64,000 nucleotides of DNA, taken from contig NZ_CP009149.1 in assembly GCF_000739065.1 (NCBI RefSeq), forward strand, positions 1,099,311-1,163,310, written 5' to 3'. Positions 61,876 through 64,000 of the stretch are shown piece by piece. How positions within the stretch are numbered: position 1 is the stretch's first letter; each line of letters opens with the position of its first letter. This DNA comes from Methanocaldococcus bathoardescens (lineage in GTDB: Archaea > AGJL01 > Methanococci > Methanococcales > Methanocaldococcaceae). The position numbers and the translations under genes were made by a program. The notes under the pieces were generated by a model, which worked only from the letters and a program-made list of their open reading frames with translations, was not told the DNA's origin and ran no database searches.

Positions 61876-62874
61876 ATGCATAAGATATGTGTTATAGAAG
61901 GAGATGGGATAGGGAAAGAGGTTGTTCCAGCAACAATACAGGTTTTAGAAGCAACTGGATTGCCATTTGAATTTGTTTATGCTGAGGCAGGAGATGAGGT
62001 TTATAAAAGAACTGGAAAAGCATTACCAGAGGAAACAATTGAAATTGCCTTAGATTGTGATGCTGTTTTATTTGGAGCTGCAGGAGAAACAGCGGCAGAT
62101 GTTATTGTTAAATTAAGGCATATCTTAGATACCTATGCCAATGTAAGACCTGTTAAAGCATATAAGGGGGTTAAATGCTTAAGACCAGATATTGATTATG
62201 TCATAGTTAGAGAAAACACTGAAGGGCTTTATAAAGGAATAGAGGCAGAGATTGATGAAGGAGTTACAATAGCTACAAGAGTTATTACTGAAAAGGCATG
62301 TGAGAGAATATTTAGATTTGCATTTAATTTAGCAAGAGAAAGAAAGAAGATGGGTAAGGAAGGAAAAGTTACATGTGCTCACAAAGCAAATGTTTTAAAA
62401 TTAACTGATGGGCTATTTAAGAGAGTTTTCTATAAAGTTGCTGAAGAATATGATGATATAAAAGCAGAGGATTACTATATAGATGCAATGAACATGTATA
62501 TCATAACAAAGCCACAGACATTTGATGTTGTTGTAACCTCTAATTTGTTTGGAGATATTTTATCAGATGGAGCTGCTGGAACTGTTGGAGGTCTTGGCTT
62601 AGCTCCTTCAGCTAATATAGGAGATGAGCATGGTTTGTTTGAGCCAGTTCATGGTTCAGCTCCAGATATTGCTGGGAAGAAAATCGCTAATCCAACAGCT
62701 ACAATATTAAGTGCTGTTTTAATGCTTAGATACTTAGGAGAGTATGAAGCAGCGGATAGAGTTGAAAAAGCATTGGAAGAAGTTTTGGCTTTAGGTTTAA
62801 CAACACCTGACTTAGGAGGAAACTTAAATACTTTTGAAATGGCTGAGGAAGTAGCTAAAAGAGTTAGAGAATAA
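61876..62874 (+). CDS. leuB: 3-isopropylmalate/3-methylmalate dehydrogenase
   Basis: 332 residues. VIEGDGIGKEVVPATIQVLE, RENTEGLYKGIEAEIDEG, VTCAHKANVLKLTDGLF, TSNLFGDILSDGAAGTVGGL and FEPVHGSAPDIAGK are the NAD-dependent decarboxylating dehydrogenase motifs. In M. jannaschii the equivalent MJ0720 acts in leucine and isoleucine routes, while AksF (homoisocitrate) is separate; assignment by context. The ATG follows GGTGACATC. Confidence 0.85.
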   Translation: MHKICVIEGDGIGKEVVPATIQVLEATGLPFEFVYAEAGDEVYKRTGKALPEETIEIALDCDAVLFGAAGETAADVIVKLRHILDTYANVRPVKAYKGVKCLRPDIDYVIVRENTEGLYKGIEAEIDEGVTIATRVITEKACERIFRFAFNLARERKKMGKEGKVTCAHKANVLKLTDGLFKRVFYKVAEEYDDIKAEDYYIDAMNMYIITKPQTFDVVVTSNLFGDILSDGAAGTVGGLGLAPSANIGDEHGLFEPVHGSAPDIAGKKIANPTATILSAVLMLRYLGEYEAADRVEKALEEVLALGLTTPDLGGNLNTFEMAEEVAKRVRE

Positions 62875-62981
62875 ATTTAATCATAATCAAAAGCTATTTT
62901 CTACTTTAATTTAAATTTTTTCAAATTCTTTTATTTTATAAAGTTAAAAACTTAGATTTTTATTTATTAGGAGGTGATTTT

Positions 62982-64000
62982 ATGAGATTGGCTATCATTG
63001 ATTATGATAGATGCCAGCCAAAGAAATGTTCTATGGAATGTATGAAATACTGCCCAGGAGTTAGAATGGGAGAAAAAACTATAGAGATAGATGAAAACAC
63101 TGGAAAACCAGTAATATCAGAAGTTTTATGTTCTGGTTGTGGGATATGTGTTAAGAGATGTCCATTTAAGGCAATATCAATTATTGGATTGCCAGAAGAG
63201 TTGAGTGAGGATAAGATAGTTCATTCTTATGGGCAGAATAGGTTTAAGCTATTTGGTTTGGTTATTCCAAGAGACGGAGTTGTTGGGATTATAGGGCAAA
63301 ATGGGATTGGTAAATCTACTGTCTTAAGAATTTTAGCTGGGGAGTTAATTCCAAACTTAGGGAAACATGATAAACAACCAAATTATGATGATGTTATAAA
63401 ATACTTTAGAGGAACTGAGTTACAGGAATACTTTGAAAAATTAAAAAATAAGGGGATAAGAGCAATTCATAAAGTTCAATATGTTGATATATTGCCAAAG
63501 GTTGTTAAAGGAAAGGTTGGAGAGCTATTAAAGAAAGTTGATGAAAAAGGTAAATTTGATGAAGTTGTTGAGAAGTTAGAGCTAAAAAATATTTTAGATA
63601 GAGAATTAAGCCAGTTATCTGGTGGAGAATTGCAAAGAGTTGCTATAGCTGCTGCTTATTTAAGAAATGGTGATATATACTTCTTTGATGAACCATCTTC
63701 GTGGTTAGATATTAGGCAGAGATTTAACGCTGCAAGATTAATTAGAGAATTAAATAAAGTTGTTGTTGTAGAACACGATTTGATTGTCTTAGATTATCTA
63801 TCCGATTATATTCACATCATGTATGGGGTTCCTTCAGCTTATGGTATTGTTTCAATGCCAAAGAGTGTTAGAGTGGGAATTAATGAATATCTCTATGGAG
63901 AGTTGAGGGAAGAGAATATAAGATTTAGAAAAGAGCCAATTGTATTTGAGAAGAGGGCAGTTATAGATTTCAAAAATAGACCAATCTTATTAACATATTC
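62982..64000 (+). CDS. ABCE1/Rli1 ribosome-recycling ATPase (partial)
   Basis: The first ~339 residues; the gene runs off the window. N-terminal cluster domain: C11, C16, C20, C24 (CQPKKCSMECMKYCP) and CSGCGICVKRCPF. The first ABC domain has GQNGIGKST (Walker A), LSQLSGGELQRVAIAAAYLR (signature) and IYFFDEPSSWLD (Walker B). It splits ribosomes after termination. A perfect GGAGGTGAT precedes the ATG. Confidence 0.95.
   Translation, partial: MRLAIIDYDRCQPKKCSMECMKYCPGVRMGEKTIEIDENTGKPVISEVLCSGCGICVKRCPFKAISIIGLPEELSEDKIVHSYGQNRFKLFGLVIPRDGVVGIIGQNGIGKSTVLRILAGELIPNLGKHDKQPNYDDVIKYFRGTELQEYFEKLKNKGIRAIHKVQYVDILPKVVKGKVGELLKKVDEKGKFDEVVEKLELKNILDRELSQLSGGELQRVAIAAAYLRNGDIYFFDEPSSWLDIRQRFNAARLIRELNKVVVVEHDLIVLDYLSDYIHIMYGVPSAYGIVSMPKSVRVGINEYLYGELREENIRFRKEPIVFEKRAVIDFKNRPILLTY

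Noticed and set aside
3..64000. tRNA genes
   Set aside because: I saw no cloverleaf with GC-rich stems or TTCGANTC-type arm in the gaps; a tRNAscan run would settle it.

Overview
The window is AT-rich archaeal DNA with methanogen-specific genes: methanogenesis marker proteins, Fe-only hydrogenase (Hmd) with its maturation genes, F420H2 oxidases, CofE and MptA. The gene content, the inteins in TFB and KlbA and the divergent Orc1/Cdc6 gene point to a hyperthermophilic Methanocaldococcus close to M. jannaschii. It is probably not M. jannaschii itself: the TFB intein is 480 residues and the KlbA intein 199, where I recall about 335 and 168, and two blocks of genes look inverted relative to the MJ order I remember. 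No tRNA, rRNA, CRISPR array or transposase was seen.

Region by region. 0-2.5 kb: a leftward operon of an AIR-synthase-like protein, Mmp15 and Mmp17. 2.5-6.6 kb: argH, a DUF457 membrane protein and a metallo-beta-lactamase-fold protein. 6.6-10.9 kb: the [Fe]-hydrogenase locus (hmd, hmdB, an unknown gene, hmdC). 11-19.3 kb: a cyclase, gar1, tfb (intein), then klbA (intein) with two TadC-like genes for a type IV pilus-like machine, and an HD protein. 19.3-24.9 kb: tfe, an ATP-grasp gene, mptA and the Orc1/Cdc6-like gene, followed by a 683-bp AT-rich gap with five direct repeats (a candidate replication origin), a HTH gene and a 376-bp segment bounded by perfect 32-bp inverted repeats. 24.9-27.5 kb: an ATPase-like gene, cbiL and cofE.

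27.5-43.4 kb is a redox and sulfur-relay region: CcdA (frameshifted) with a thioredoxin lipoprotein, a TusA-DsrE fusion, two NapH-like polyferredoxins, a set of exported proteins (EF-hand-like protein, DUF2202 ferritin-like lipoprotein, cell-wall-binding protein, small Cys/His-rich protein), a run of DsrE/F/H and TusA genes with a ferredoxin and a cupin, then hybrid cluster protein and CGGC protein. Three promoters here share a two-part architecture. 43-49 kb: a NikR-like regulator, Ogg, and a CO dehydrogenase (cooS) operon with FrhA-, FrhG- and FrhB-like subunits, then two flavoproteins.

49.9-60.5 kb is an oxygen-defence island: two FprA F420H2 oxidases, two rubrerythrins, three rubredoxin-type proteins, peroxiredoxin, ferritin (frameshifted), superoxide reductase, an AhpD-like protein, a V4R sensor-like protein and hemerythrin, closing with the Lrp-type activator Ptr2 next to fdxA. 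Three genes (fprA, hemerythrin, rubrerythrin) carry the same TCGAA-type element next to a TATA box. 60.5-64 kb: argD, leuB and the start of the ribosome-recycling ATPase ABCE1. Starts were often moved inward from the longest reading frame to an ATG, GTG or TTG preceded by a GGTGA-type ribosome binding site.
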